Positions 1 through 8,848 of a stretch of 60,438 nt of DNA are shown piece by piece. Below the pieces are notes generated by a model, which was not told the origin of the DNA, did not search any database, and saw nothing but the letters and a program-made list of their open reading frames with translations. The stretch is taken from the NCBI GenBank assembly GCA_000990355.1, contig LBSX01000006.1, forward strand, positions 1-60,438. Reading direction: 5' to 3'. Every line of letters starts with the position of its first letter. Position 1 is the first letter of the stretch. The translations under genes and the position numbers were made by a program. This DNA is from Candidatus Magasanikbacteria bacterium GW2011_GWC2_37_14. GTDB lineage: Bacteria > Patescibacteriota > Patescibacteriia > Magasanikbacterales > UBA922.

Positions 1-115
1 TGCCGTTCGTAAAACGTAAACTCATTTGACATATGTGCCACCTTTATGGTTAAAGCCATATTTTACCATTTAGGTGGTGCTTCTAGTTTAGATTATTGTT
101 CCACAACCACTGGTC

Positions 116-144
116 TTGACAAAACATCTTAAGAATGATAGAAT
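116..144 (+). promoter_or_regulatory. sigma70-type promoter for rplJ-rplL
   Basis: TTGACA, 17-nt spacer, TAGAAT, upstream of the L10 leader. Confidence 0.75.
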
Positions 145-154
145 CTCTTTATCC

Positions 155-250
155 ATAGACAGTAGGGGCTTGAAAGAGCTTAATATCCTACCGAGGTACA
201 AAAGGGCAAATCCCAGGTCGATTTGTACTCTAAGGTCTGTGGTCAAAAGC
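155..250 (+). promoter_or_regulatory. Ribosomal protein L10 leader (autoregulatory mRNA structure)
   Basis: Pattern agacagtaggggcttgaaagagcttaatatcctaccgagg...aggtctgtgg directly upstream of rplJ, with L10-leader-like pairing; boundaries approximate. Confidence 0.7.
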
Positions 251-274
251 CACAGTTTTTAATTGGAAAAAATT

Positions 275-799
275 ATGCCAAAAACAAAAGAGCAAAAATC
301 ACAAATGATTAGTAGTTTAGAAAATGGTTTAAAATCTGCAAAGTCAGTGGTTTTTGCTAATTTTCAGGGTTTAAAGGTAAAAGAATCCGAAGAATTACGC
401 AAAAAATGCCGTGAACAAAATGTCAGTTTGGTAGCTAGCAAAAAAACCTTATTACGTAAGGCTTTGGAAGCTATTGGGATCACCCTTGATACTGATAAGT
501 TTAGCGGTGGCGTAGCAGCTATTTTTGGTCAAGGCGACGAAGTTGCCCCAGCCCAGTTAGTAGCTGAATTTGCCAAAAAGCATGAAGTAGTTACTATTTT
601 TGGTGGTCTTTTAGAAGGAAATTTAATTGATGGTGTCAAAGTAGTAGAACTTTCCAAATTACCAAGCAAACAATGTTTACTTGGCCAATTGGTTGGTACT
701 TTAAATGCTCCTGTTTCTGGCTTTGTAAATGTCTTGGCTGGAAACTTGCGTAATTTAGTTGGTGTTTTAAATAACATCAAAGAAACTAAAACTAATTAA
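275..799 (+). CDS. rplJ: 50S ribosomal protein L10
   Basis: MPKTKEQKSQMISSLENGLKSAKSVVFANFQGLKV...; ATG at 275. Confidence 0.95.
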   Translation: MPKTKEQKSQMISSLENGLKSAKSVVFANFQGLKVKESEELRKKCREQNVSLVASKKTLLRKALEAIGITLDTDKFSGGVAAIFGQGDEVAPAQLVAEFAKKHEVVTIFGGLLEGNLIDGVKVVELSKLPSKQCLLGQLVGTLNAPVSGFVNVLAGNLRNLVGVLNNIKETKTN

Positions 800-808
800 T
801 TATTAAAC

Positions 809-892
809 TGTCATTGCGAAGCCTATGAAATTGGCTGAAGCAATCCCGGGGGGATCGCCACGTCAGCTTTTGAAAGCTTCCTCGCGATGACA
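809..892 (+). repeat. REP-like palindromic repeat (family I, TGTCATTGCGA...CGATGACA)
   Basis: Ends inverted; same core recurs at 20135-20212 and 47503-47548. Confidence 0.75.
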
Positions 893-904
893 CACTATAA
901 AAAT

Positions 905-1309
905 ATGTCCGACGAACAAAAAAATGTAGTTGTACCAGAGAAATTTAAAGCTTTGGTAGAACAAGTAGAAAAAATGTCTGTTTTAGATCTTTCCGAATTG
1001 GTAAAGATTTTAGAAGAAAAATTTGGTGTATCTGCTGCTGCTCCTGCCATGATGATGGCTGCTCCAGCTGGTGCTGCTGCTCCTGCTGCCGAAGAAAAAA
1101 CAGAATTCAATGTAGAATTGGCTGATTTTGGTGCCAATAAGATTAATGTTATTAAAGTAGTAAAAGATATTACTGGATTAGGGCTTGCCGATGCTAAAGC
1201 TTTGGTAGATGCCGCTCCTAAAATGGTAAAAGAAAATGTGAAGAAAGAAGAAGCCGAAGAAATGAAAAAGAAAATTGAAGAAGCTGGTGGTAAAGTAAAT
1301 TTGAAATAA
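905..1309 (+). CDS. rplL: 50S ribosomal protein L7/L12
   Basis: Ala-rich hinge and C-terminal [50 protein letters not shown] at 905 preferred over the ORF start at 887. Confidence 0.95.
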   Translation: MSDEQKNVVVPEKFKALVEQVEKMSVLDLSELVKILEEKFGVSAAAPAMMMAAPAGAAAPAAEEKTEFNVELADFGANKINVIKVVKDITGLGLADAKALVDAAPKMVKENVKKEEAEEMKKKIEEAGGKVNLK

Positions 1310-1313
1310 GATT

Positions 1314-1407
1314 TGTCATGCTGAACTTGTTTCAGCATCTCTTTTCAATAAATTCATTTCATAAAATTTAAATTTATGAAAGATCCTGAAATAAATTCAG
1401 GATGACA
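1314..1407 (+). repeat. Palindromic repeat family III (TGTCATGCTGAA..TTCAGCATC / GATCCTGAA..TTCAGGATGACA)
   Basis: Two nested hairpins; copies at 33835, 46799 and 51096. Confidence 0.75.
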
Positions 1408-1408
1408 T

Positions 1409-1444
1409 AAAAAAATCCCCCGAGTAAATTGGGGGATTTTTTTT
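1409..1444. terminator. Rho-independent (bidirectional) terminator
   Basis: AAAAAATCCCCC gagtaaatt GGGGGATTTTTT between convergent genes. Confidence 0.85.
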
Positions 1445-2333
1445 ATATTTGTTTTAATCTACTAACCATAATAATCGCGAATAGTAAAACAATTGCACCC
1501 AGAAATTGGGTGAAGTTTAAGGTTTTGTGATAAAACAACCATTCAAAAATAATTGCCGAAAGAGGTAGTCCTAGCTCACAAATAGTAGAGACCGAAGCTT
1601 TTACGTGTTTTAAACCATAATAGTACAAAAGAATTGCGGCGCCACCAGTGCTAAAAACAATTATCAGAAATATTAACCATTGATGTGAGTTAACAGTTGT
1701 AAGTGCTTCCGTGGTACCAGAAAAAAACATGATGGGGAGCATTATTAAAGTGGTTAGACCATAGCGTAAATAAGTACCTACTCGGTAGTTTGTTTCGTTT
1801 AAAGCACGTTTGGAAAATACAGTGGAAGCACCCCAGGAAACAGCTGCCAGGAGTCCAAAAAGGGCTGCGAGAGAGGTTTTATCTCCAGTATTAAAATTTG
1901 GTATTAGAGTAGGGAAAGCTACGAAATAAGCTCCAACCAAGGCCATCACAGTATAAATAAAAAACTTTTTTGGTAATTTTTCTTTTAAAATTATCCAAGC
2001 TAGTAGTATTGCAAAAATCGGCTGTAATTTTTGCATTAAGATAACGGCCGACAAATCCGCAAAGTGAACATAGAACAAACCTTTGGTAATAAAAATAGTT
2101 CCCAAAGCGCCACCAAACAAGGCCACTAAAAAAAAGTAGAAATATCCAGTTTTAGTAATTGTGGATAATTTTTTTCGCTCCAGAATTAAAAATGGTAACA
2201 TGAAAACAAATCCCAAGGCGTGTAATAAAAAAACTACCGTGGGTACAGGTAGGGAATATAATGAAGGAGTTAAAATTATTCCGTCCAATCCCCAAAGCAT
2301 AGCCGCAATTACAATCATTATTGAATGAATCAT
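1443..2333 (-). CDS. EamA/DMT-family transporter
   Basis: About 10 hydrophobic segments, tandem EamA-like halves. Confidence 0.8.
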   Translation of the reverse strand: MIHSIMIVIAAMLWGLDGIILTPSLYSLPVPTVVFLLHALGFVFMLPFLILERKKLSTITKTGYFYFFLVALFGGALGTIFITKGLFYVHFADLSAVILMQKLQPIFAILLAWIILKEKLPKKFFIYTVMALVGAYFVAFPTLIPNFNTGDKTSLAALFGLLAAVSWGASTVFSKRALNETNYRVGTYLRYGLTTLIMLPIMFFSGTTEALTTVNSHQWLIFLIIVFSTGGAAILLYYYGLKHVKASVSTICELGLPLSAIIFEWLFYHKTLNFTQFLGAIVLLFAIIMVSRLKQI

Positions 2334-4609
2334 AAATTAATATTAAATTGATAAATTTTGTTATTATCCAAAATATAAATTAATTTTTTATCTTCTTGTA
2401 CAATCATGCCTGTAGGATTTTGCCAAACTGGATCACTAAATTGGTTTAGCAGTTTTCCTGTTTTGTCCAACATTACTATTCTTTTGTTTGTTGGTTCCAA
2501 AATATATATGTTATTTACATTATTGTAAGTCCAAATTGTTTTTGGATTATTTAACTTTGGATCCAAGCCACTAATATTAAATTCAGTTTGAATGCCGTTA
2601 ATTAATTTTATAATTTCTCCGTTAGCTTTTAAGACAAAAACATCCCCATCTATTGCCAAGGAATTGGCATCTTTTATGTTTAAATCAGTTGTTTTAAGCC
2701 AGTTGGTACCTTTATCAAATCCAGTTTGGGTAAAATTATGGCGATAAATTTGATTATTAGCAATATCTATTGTGTATAAACGACGATTGTAAATACAGAG
2801 TGCAGATAATTGAGTATTTTCACTTGGAAAACTAATATCTTCTGCCAATAAATTATTGCTATCTTTGCTGTATGCGGCTACACTTTTGTTATTGTTAATA
2901 AAAACAATAGTGTCTTGCTCTTTGGGAGTGGAAGCATTTTGAGGATGAAAGACATCGGCCAAAATTTTTGTTTCAGTTTTTTTTGTTGCCAGATCGGTTC
3001 TGTAGATTTTGTTATCCTCTTTGCCATAAGCAATTAAAAAATTATCTATTATTGCCAAGTTTTCAGTTTTGGCTTCTGGATTGGCAATTGTCAGGTCCGT
3101 TACTAGTTGACTTTGGGGGTTATAGATTTTACGTAATTTATTTAAACTATTTTCCAGGGCAATACCCAGAGTATTTATTTGTTCTTTTTCGTTTGTGTTT
3201 TTGTTTGGTAAATTATTCAAGATATTTTTTGCTTCCAATAAAAGGGTGAGTGCCTTGTTGGTATCATTGTATAGTAGACTAGCATCAGCCGCATTTTTTT
3301 TATCAATTATTGCTTGAACCTGGTTGGCATAAGCTGTTTTTTCTGCTTGCCAGGTTTGTTTTATTTTATAAACAAAAATACTAGAAACAAAAATCAAAAA
3401 TAAAATAACAGTTACGAAAAGAATAATTTTGCTAAAAGTTGGAATATTTTCTAATTTTTCTTTTTGTTGTAAATAACCACGACGCCATTCTTTAATAACC
3501 TCGGCTCTTTTGTGATCTTTGTTGCTTAAAAGTAAAATTAAAGCAATACTATTTCGGCCGATAAAAAAGATTAAAATTTTAATAAATTGCCAGAGTTGCC
3601 AAAAGATATTAAAAAGCATTTTGCCAAAAAATACCAAAAAATTGTCAAGCCACGTTCCTTGATTGCCTTTAGTTTTTAATAAGCGAAAATTTGTTTCGAT
3701 TGTACCATGGCTGGTACTGTCTATTTCTTTTCTTCGCTTAATTTGTAATTTTAAAAGTTTTTTCTTTTCTTTTTCTTCTTGGTGATTTTTCCACCAAATT
3801 TGCCATTTCTTTTTTGTGCGTCCCAAAAGTGGGGGAGTAAGCATTTCCTCGGTTGTTTGTTCCAGGTTGACCATTTTGTTTAAAGATTCAACAGAACCAT
3901 CTTCTTTAACAAAAGCTTTTTGTCCACTAGCCAACATTTCCATTTTGTCTGGATGATGGAAAAGTATTCCACCAAAAGAAATGTCGTTATTTAGTTCTTT
4001 GAGTACTTTTTGAATATGACTAGCGCTTTGTCTAGTATTTCTAGTGAGTAGAATTTTTTTAATGCGGTCAGCAGTAAAGTAGTCGCTGATATGAGGGGTG
4101 GCCAAATAAAAATAATCACCATCATTTAAAGTTCCTTGCAAAATTGCCGAGAATAATTGGCCGTTGGCAATTGTTTCTTCGGATAAAATATTCATTTCTT
4201 TAAATTCTTCGTTTTCATTATAAAAAAGCCAGGCTTGTGGTAGTCCATGATAAGATAAAGATAATTCGTGATTGCGTAGCACACCTACCAAAAAGCTGGT
4301 TACAGAATTTTTGTATTGTAAAATATGGTGCCCGCGACGATTGATAAATTCCAAGGTAATTTCAAAAGCACTTTTGTTTTCCAAGTCATCTGTCTCGTAA
4401 TATCCAGATTCCAAATCATCGATCATTTGTTGTAAATGTTCAATTTGTTCCAAAGAGCCATTGTTAATTTCCACAATAGCAAAAAAATAACCTTTGGCTT
4501 TTTCTTGGGGTGTGCCAGGTTCGGTAATGTGGAGTAACACATGAGAGCGTTCTTGATCTTTGCCCTCTACAAAAAATTCATGTATTTCCAATAAATCTTT
4601 CATAAACAA
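2330..4609 (-). CDS. Membrane protein: degenerate PP2C-like N-terminal domain, TM segments, C-terminal NHL-like beta-propeller
   Basis: SYHGLPQAWLFYNENEEF...LNDGDYFYLATPHISDYF (PP2C/SpoIIE-like core); hydrophobic segments at the middle; repeated propeller-like blades at the C-terminus. Confidence 0.55.
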   Translation of the reverse strand: MFMKDLLEIHEFFVEGKDQERSHVLLHITEPGTPQEKAKGYFFAIVEINNGSLEQIEHLQQMIDDLESGYYETDDLENKSAFEITLEFINRRGHHILQYKNSVTSFLVGVLRNHELSLSYHGLPQAWLFYNENEEFKEMNILSEETIANGQLFSAILQGTLNDGDYFYLATPHISDYFTADRIKKILLTRNTRQSASHIQKVLKELNNDISFGGILFHHPDKMEMLASGQKAFVKEDGSVESLNKMVNLEQTTEEMLTPPLLGRTKKKWQIWWKNHQEEKEKKKLLKLQIKRRKEIDSTSHGTIETNFRLLKTKGNQGTWLDNFLVFFGKMLFNIFWQLWQFIKILIFFIGRNSIALILLLSNKDHKRAEVIKEWRRGYLQQKEKLENIPTFSKIILFVTVILFLIFVSSIFVYKIKQTWQAEKTAYANQVQAIIDKKNAADASLLYNDTNKALTLLLEAKNILNNLPNKNTNEKEQINTLGIALENSLNKLRKIYNPQSQLVTDLTIANPEAKTENLAIIDNFLIAYGKEDNKIYRTDLATKKTETKILADVFHPQNASTPKEQDTIVFINNNKSVAAYSKDSNNLLAEDISFPSENTQLSALCIYNRRLYTIDIANNQIYRHNFTQTGFDKGTNWLKTTDLNIKDANSLAIDGDVFVLKANGEIIKLINGIQTEFNISGLDPKLNNPKTIWTYNNVNNIYILEPTNKRIVMLDKTGKLLNQFSDPVWQNPTGMIVQEDKKLIYILDNNKIYQFNINL

Positions 4610-4735
4610 TTTTGACTAAATTGATTAATAATATTATACTATATATGTTAAAAAATAACCATAATAACATATTAACATTCTAACATCTCAATAAATGTTA
4701 GAATGTTGTATTGTTAGTATGTTAAAATTATACTT

Positions 4736-5329
4736 ATGCTTGAACACCTATTTGGTTCAAAAACACGCTTAAAGCTTTTACGCTTCTTTTTTAGGCATTC
4801 AGATCGCCCTTATTTTGTACGAGAATTGGCCAGAGAATTGGGAGTGCAGGTAAATGCTATCCGCAGAGAATTGGAGTTGTTGGTTTTGGCAACATTAATC
4901 AAGGAAGTGGCTGCAGGAGAAAAAAGTAATTATGAACATGGTTCCAACTTACGTAAGTATTATATTTTAAATGAAGATTCATTGCTAACTCCAGAGCTAC
5001 AAGCATTGCTACTAAAAGCCCAATTGTTGGGAGAACAAAAGTTTATCAATGAGGTTAAGGATCGTGCTGGCGAAATTAAATTATTTTTATTAACTGGACA
5101 ATTTACTGGTGATACACGTACCAATAGTGACTTGCTTTTGGTGGGGGAAATTAAGGAAAGGGTAGTAGACAAAATAGTTACTGAGTATGAAAAAGAGTTT
5201 GGTTTTGAAATTCGTTATACAATTATGAGTGAAAAAGAGCTTTTAGATCGTCGGCGGATGATGGATAAATTTTTGTATGCTTTGTTTGAAGCCAATAATG
5301 TAAAGGTAATAGATAAGTTTAATATTTAA
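4736..5329 (+). CDS. Winged-helix DNA-binding protein with degenerate nucleotidyltransferase-like C-terminal domain
   Basis: FVRELARELGVQVNAIRRELELLVLATLIKE wHTH; TRTNSDLLLVGE resembles the MNT GSDxDLLVVG motif. Confidence 0.6.
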   Translation: MLEHLFGSKTRLKLLRFFFRHSDRPYFVRELARELGVQVNAIRRELELLVLATLIKEVAAGEKSNYEHGSNLRKYYILNEDSLLTPELQALLLKAQLLGEQKFINEVKDRAGEIKLFLLTGQFTGDTRTNSDLLLVGEIKERVVDKIVTEYEKEFGFEIRYTIMSEKELLDRRRMMDKFLYALFEANNVKVIDKFNI

Positions 5330-5330
5330 T

Positions 5331-5771
5331 ATGTATTTGCTAATTGACATGTCGGAACAGGACAAAATTCATCTTGCTGTTTTTGATAAAATACAAATTG
5401 AACACAAATATTATACAGGTAGAAATCGTAAGCTTTTGGTTTGTATAGATAAATTACTCAAGAGTTCCCCCCTTGGTAAAGGGGGGGCAGCCCGCCTGCC
5501 GGCGAGGCAGGGGGGGTTATTGTCTGGAATCATGGTGGCAGTTGGAACAGGAAGTTTCACTAGTACTCGTGTGGCTTGTGTAGTAGCCAATACTTTTGCC
5601 TACACATTACAAATTCCGCTCTTGGCTATTAAAAAAGAAGAAATTGTTAAAGTCCAAAAGTTGATTAAAAAATTTGAAGCTTGCCCGGCGAAGCCCGGAG
5701 GGCGAAGACGGGGACAATATCTCTCTGCCACTTATAGTGGCGAACCTAATTTAGGGCCAGCTAAAAAATAA
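5331..5771 (+). CDS. TsaB-like protein (t6A biosynthesis family) with two internal repeat insertions
   Basis: MVAVGTGSFTSTRVACVVANTFAYTLQIPLLAI matches the TsaB signature; repeat-derived segments SSPLGKGGAARLPARQGGLLSG and CPAKPGGRRRGQ. Confidence 0.65.
   Translation: MYLLIDMSEQDKIHLAVFDKIQIEHKYYTGRNRKLLVCIDKLLKSSPLGKGGAARLPARQGGLLSGIMVAVGTGSFTSTRVACVVANTFAYTLQIPLLAIKKEEIVKVQKLIKKFEACPAKPGGRRRGQYLSATYSGEPNLGPAKK
5464..5520. repeat. Palindromic repeat family IV (CCCCCCTTGGTAAAGGGGGG), in frame within the tsaB-like gene
   Basis: Same core at 11711-11795, 14703-14730 and 47239-47320. Confidence 0.75.
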
Positions 5772-5775
5772 TTAT

Positions 5776-7062
5776 ATGCGGGAGGAAGAATTAATAAAAA
5801 AATTTAAAAAAATGCCTTGGCGACCTTGGCTTAAAAGGTATTTTCCTGTGTTAGTAGCTTACTCAATGGTAAAGGGTGGCTTGGAGAAGAGTTTTGCTAA
5901 ACAAGGTATAAAAGGTGAAATGCCCTTTGTTTTGTTTGAAAAAAATATGTGGTATGGAACGCCAGAGATGTTTAAACAAGGTGGTTTGGAGGCAGAAAAG
6001 TATATTAAAAAATTAGGTATGAGGTTTTTGGTAATGATTTGTTTAAATGCTTATAAAAAAGCTTTACGAGAGGTGGACAAAATGGTTAAAGACAAAAAAA
6101 GTGATCCTCTAAAACAATATAAAAAAATTATTGAATTACTAGAACCAATTAACGTGAGTATCTGGACAGCACACGCAGGAGAGGTTTATTTTGATAATGA
6201 ATTAGAAAAAAAATTAAAGTCTTTTGTGCCAAAAAATAAATTGGATGAGTATATTGGTGACATTGGTTTTCCCAAACGTAAAAATGCTCACTCCTTAATG
6301 GTGGCTGACATTTTGAAGGGCATGAAAACCAGAGATTTATTTATTAAGTATTCTTGGTTGAAAAGCAGAATAGAAGCAGGCTTTGGTATTGGTTACACCT
6401 ATTCAGAAATTGTAGACTTACGTAAAAGTATTATTAATAATCCACCAGTTAAACATCAATACCCAAAAATTCCTAAAGAAATAAAAAAATTAGTTGCTGG
6501 CTTGCAAGATATTGTTTTTTTGCGTACTTTTCGTACGGATTCATTATTTGAAATTTATTTTAAGGCTCGGTCGATTTTTGCACGTTTAGAAAAAGAATTA
6601 GGCATTGATTCGGTTAAATATTATTTACCAGAAGATATTATTAGTGGTAGGCTAAAACGTTATGAAAAGTTTGCTGTTCTTAAGTATTACGACGACATTG
6701 TAGTAACCGAACAAAAAATTGTTGAAGAAGAGAAAGTAAATAATCAAGAGATAAAAGGGGCGATTGCTTGGAAAGGTATTGCACGCGGAAAAGTAAAAAT
6801 AATTTTTAATCCCTCGCAAATAAATAAAGTAGAAGTCGGTGATATTTTGGTAACCAACATGACGATTCCGGCCTATTTGCCGGCCATGAAAAAGGCAGCC
6901 GCTTTTGTGACTGACGAAGGCGGTATTACTTGTCATGCCGCCATTATTGCCAGAGAAATGAGAAAACCTTGTATCACTGGCACCAAATTTGCCACCAAAG
7001 TTTTACAAGATGGTGATTTGGTGGAAGTTGATGCTGATAAAGGAATAATTAAAAAATTATGA
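5776..7062 (+). CDS. PEP-utilising mobile (phosphohistidine) domain protein 1
   Basis: C-term VGDILVTNMTIPAYLPAMKKAAAFVTDEGGITCHAAIIAREMRKPCITGT. Confidence 0.85.
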   Translation: MREEELIKKFKKMPWRPWLKRYFPVLVAYSMVKGGLEKSFAKQGIKGEMPFVLFEKNMWYGTPEMFKQGGLEAEKYIKKLGMRFLVMICLNAYKKALREVDKMVKDKKSDPLKQYKKIIELLEPINVSIWTAHAGEVYFDNELEKKLKSFVPKNKLDEYIGDIGFPKRKNAHSLMVADILKGMKTRDLFIKYSWLKSRIEAGFGIGYTYSEIVDLRKSIINNPPVKHQYPKIPKEIKKLVAGLQDIVFLRTFRTDSLFEIYFKARSIFARLEKELGIDSVKYYLPEDIISGRLKRYEKFAVLKYYDDIVVTEQKIVEEEKVNNQEIKGAIAWKGIARGKVKIIFNPSQINKVEVGDILVTNMTIPAYLPAMKKAAAFVTDEGGITCHAAIIAREMRKPCITGTKFATKVLQDGDLVEVDADKGIIKKL

Positions 7063-8840
7063 ATTTAGAAAATTTTAAAAATAGAAATTGGATCAAGCAT
7101 TGGGCCGGGCATTGGCAGCTGTTAAACAACTCTTTGTTGGGTTATCAATACACTAAACTCTTGAAAGATGAAATTGGTAGAGGGCTAGAGGTTGATGTGA
7201 TAATTTCACATCAAGATCGATCAGTTGCCTATTTAGATGCAGATGATTATAAAAAATTTGCAACCTATTTGGCAGAGAAAGTGGTATATAATGAGGAGAG
7301 TCTTCAACATTGGACAGATTTGTTGCATAAAAAGGCAGATGGAATTTTAAATTTTATAGAATCTACAAAAAAACAAAAGGCTTTTGCAAAAGAAGGAGCG
7401 CAAAATTTTATTAACATTTTTTATAGTTATTCTGTGCCTCACAGAGTGGTAAAAGTCGTAGTTGATGGTTTAAGTCCGGACAAGCTAGAAAAGTTTTTGC
7501 CAAAACTTGAAGAGGCTAGAGTTTATGCCGAGCCGGTTTATGCCGAAACGGAAAAGTTTATAGAATTTTTGGCAGATAAAATTGCCAAAGAAACGTGTTA
7601 TAATGTCCAGCAACTGCCTCACCTTACTAAAGAAGAATTTTTAGAGTATTGGGATTCGGGAAAACTACCGAGTAGAGAAGAAATGGAGAAAAGATATTAT
7701 GCTACAGCTATATTATACAAAGAAGGCGAGTTTACTTTGTTGACAGGTGAAGAAGTTGGAGAGGTGGAAATGATTGTTACCAATCAGTCTGCTGTTGGTG
7801 AAGAGACTTGGACTAAAAATTGGTCGGGTAATTGGTGTTTGCTCTTGGGTTCGTCGTATGGAGATATTTATACTAAGGGCCTAAAAGAATTGGTGGGCCG
7901 TGGCTTTAAGAAATTTTTTGTTACTTTTGAATCGGGCACGAGTGCCAATTATCTGAACCAGGCAGAATTAGCCGAGCATTGTCATTATTTGGTTTCTTTA
8001 ATAGAAAAAGATAATACTTTACCAGAACGCTGGGTAGAGCAGGTGATGATTAATTCTGATAAAATTTTTGCTTTGTTTAAAGAAATTGCCAATAAAAAAA
8101 TTTACACCAGACGAGATTATGAAGATTTGCAAGAATATCGGTATCGCATTACCATGGCCAATTTTTCTATCAAAAAAGTAATTGATTTTTTACCTGATGA
8201 TTTGCGCGAAAAATATTTACCATTATTTACCAAAGCTCGGTTGCATTCCGAGCCAGTCTATAATGAAGCTGATGAATATCTGCGAATAGTAGTTGGTTAT
8301 TTATTGCAAAATCGTTTGTCAGTCCAAGCTTTGGCCGTGTTAACCAAAGAAGATTTAACAGAATTTTTTGCTTCGGGAAATTTACCAAGCGAAGAAATTT
8401 TATTAGAACGCTATGGTGGCTGTGCATTGGAATATAACCAGACTGGTGAAGTAAAAATATACCAAGGTGAAGAATATAAAAAATTAATGTCTGGCATTGC
8501 TAAACAATCAACTGGTCAAGAAATAAAAGGCCAAATTGCTTATCGTGGCAAGGTGACTGGCCGAGTGCGAGTAGTTTCAGACCCCAAGAATTGTCTTGAT
8601 TTTCAAGAGGGAGATATTTTGGTGACAGGCATGACGCGTCCAGAATATTTATCTTTAATGAAAAAATCTGGGGCTTTTGTTACCGATGCTGGCGGCTTAC
8701 TTTCTCACGCCGCCATTGTCGCTCGCGAACTTAAAAAACCCTGTATCATCGGTACCGAAGTAGCCACTAAGTTTTTGAAAGATGGGGACATGGTGGAGGT
8801 AGACGCCGAGAAGGGGATAGTAAAGAAGCTGAATTATTAA
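7059..8840 (+). CDS. PEP-utilising mobile domain protein 2 (duplicated N-terminal module)
   Basis: Two repeats NWIKHWAGHWQLLNNSLLGYQYTK.../TWTKNWSGNWCLLLGSSYGDIYTK...; C-term VTDAGGLLSHAAIVARELKKPCIIGT. Confidence 0.85.
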   Translation: MNLENFKNRNWIKHWAGHWQLLNNSLLGYQYTKLLKDEIGRGLEVDVIISHQDRSVAYLDADDYKKFATYLAEKVVYNEESLQHWTDLLHKKADGILNFIESTKKQKAFAKEGAQNFINIFYSYSVPHRVVKVVVDGLSPDKLEKFLPKLEEARVYAEPVYAETEKFIEFLADKIAKETCYNVQQLPHLTKEEFLEYWDSGKLPSREEMEKRYYATAILYKEGEFTLLTGEEVGEVEMIVTNQSAVGEETWTKNWSGNWCLLLGSSYGDIYTKGLKELVGRGFKKFFVTFESGTSANYLNQAELAEHCHYLVSLIEKDNTLPERWVEQVMINSDKIFALFKEIANKKIYTRRDYEDLQEYRYRITMANFSIKKVIDFLPDDLREKYLPLFTKARLHSEPVYNEADEYLRIVVGYLLQNRLSVQALAVLTKEDLTEFFASGNLPSEEILLERYGGCALEYNQTGEVKIYQGEEYKKLMSGIAKQSTGQEIKGQIAYRGKVTGRVRVVSDPKNCLDFQEGDILVTGMTRPEYLSLMKKSGAFVTDAGGLLSHAAIVARELKKPCIIGTEVATKFLKDGDMVEVDAEKGIVKKLNY

Positions 8841-8848
8841 TATAACTT

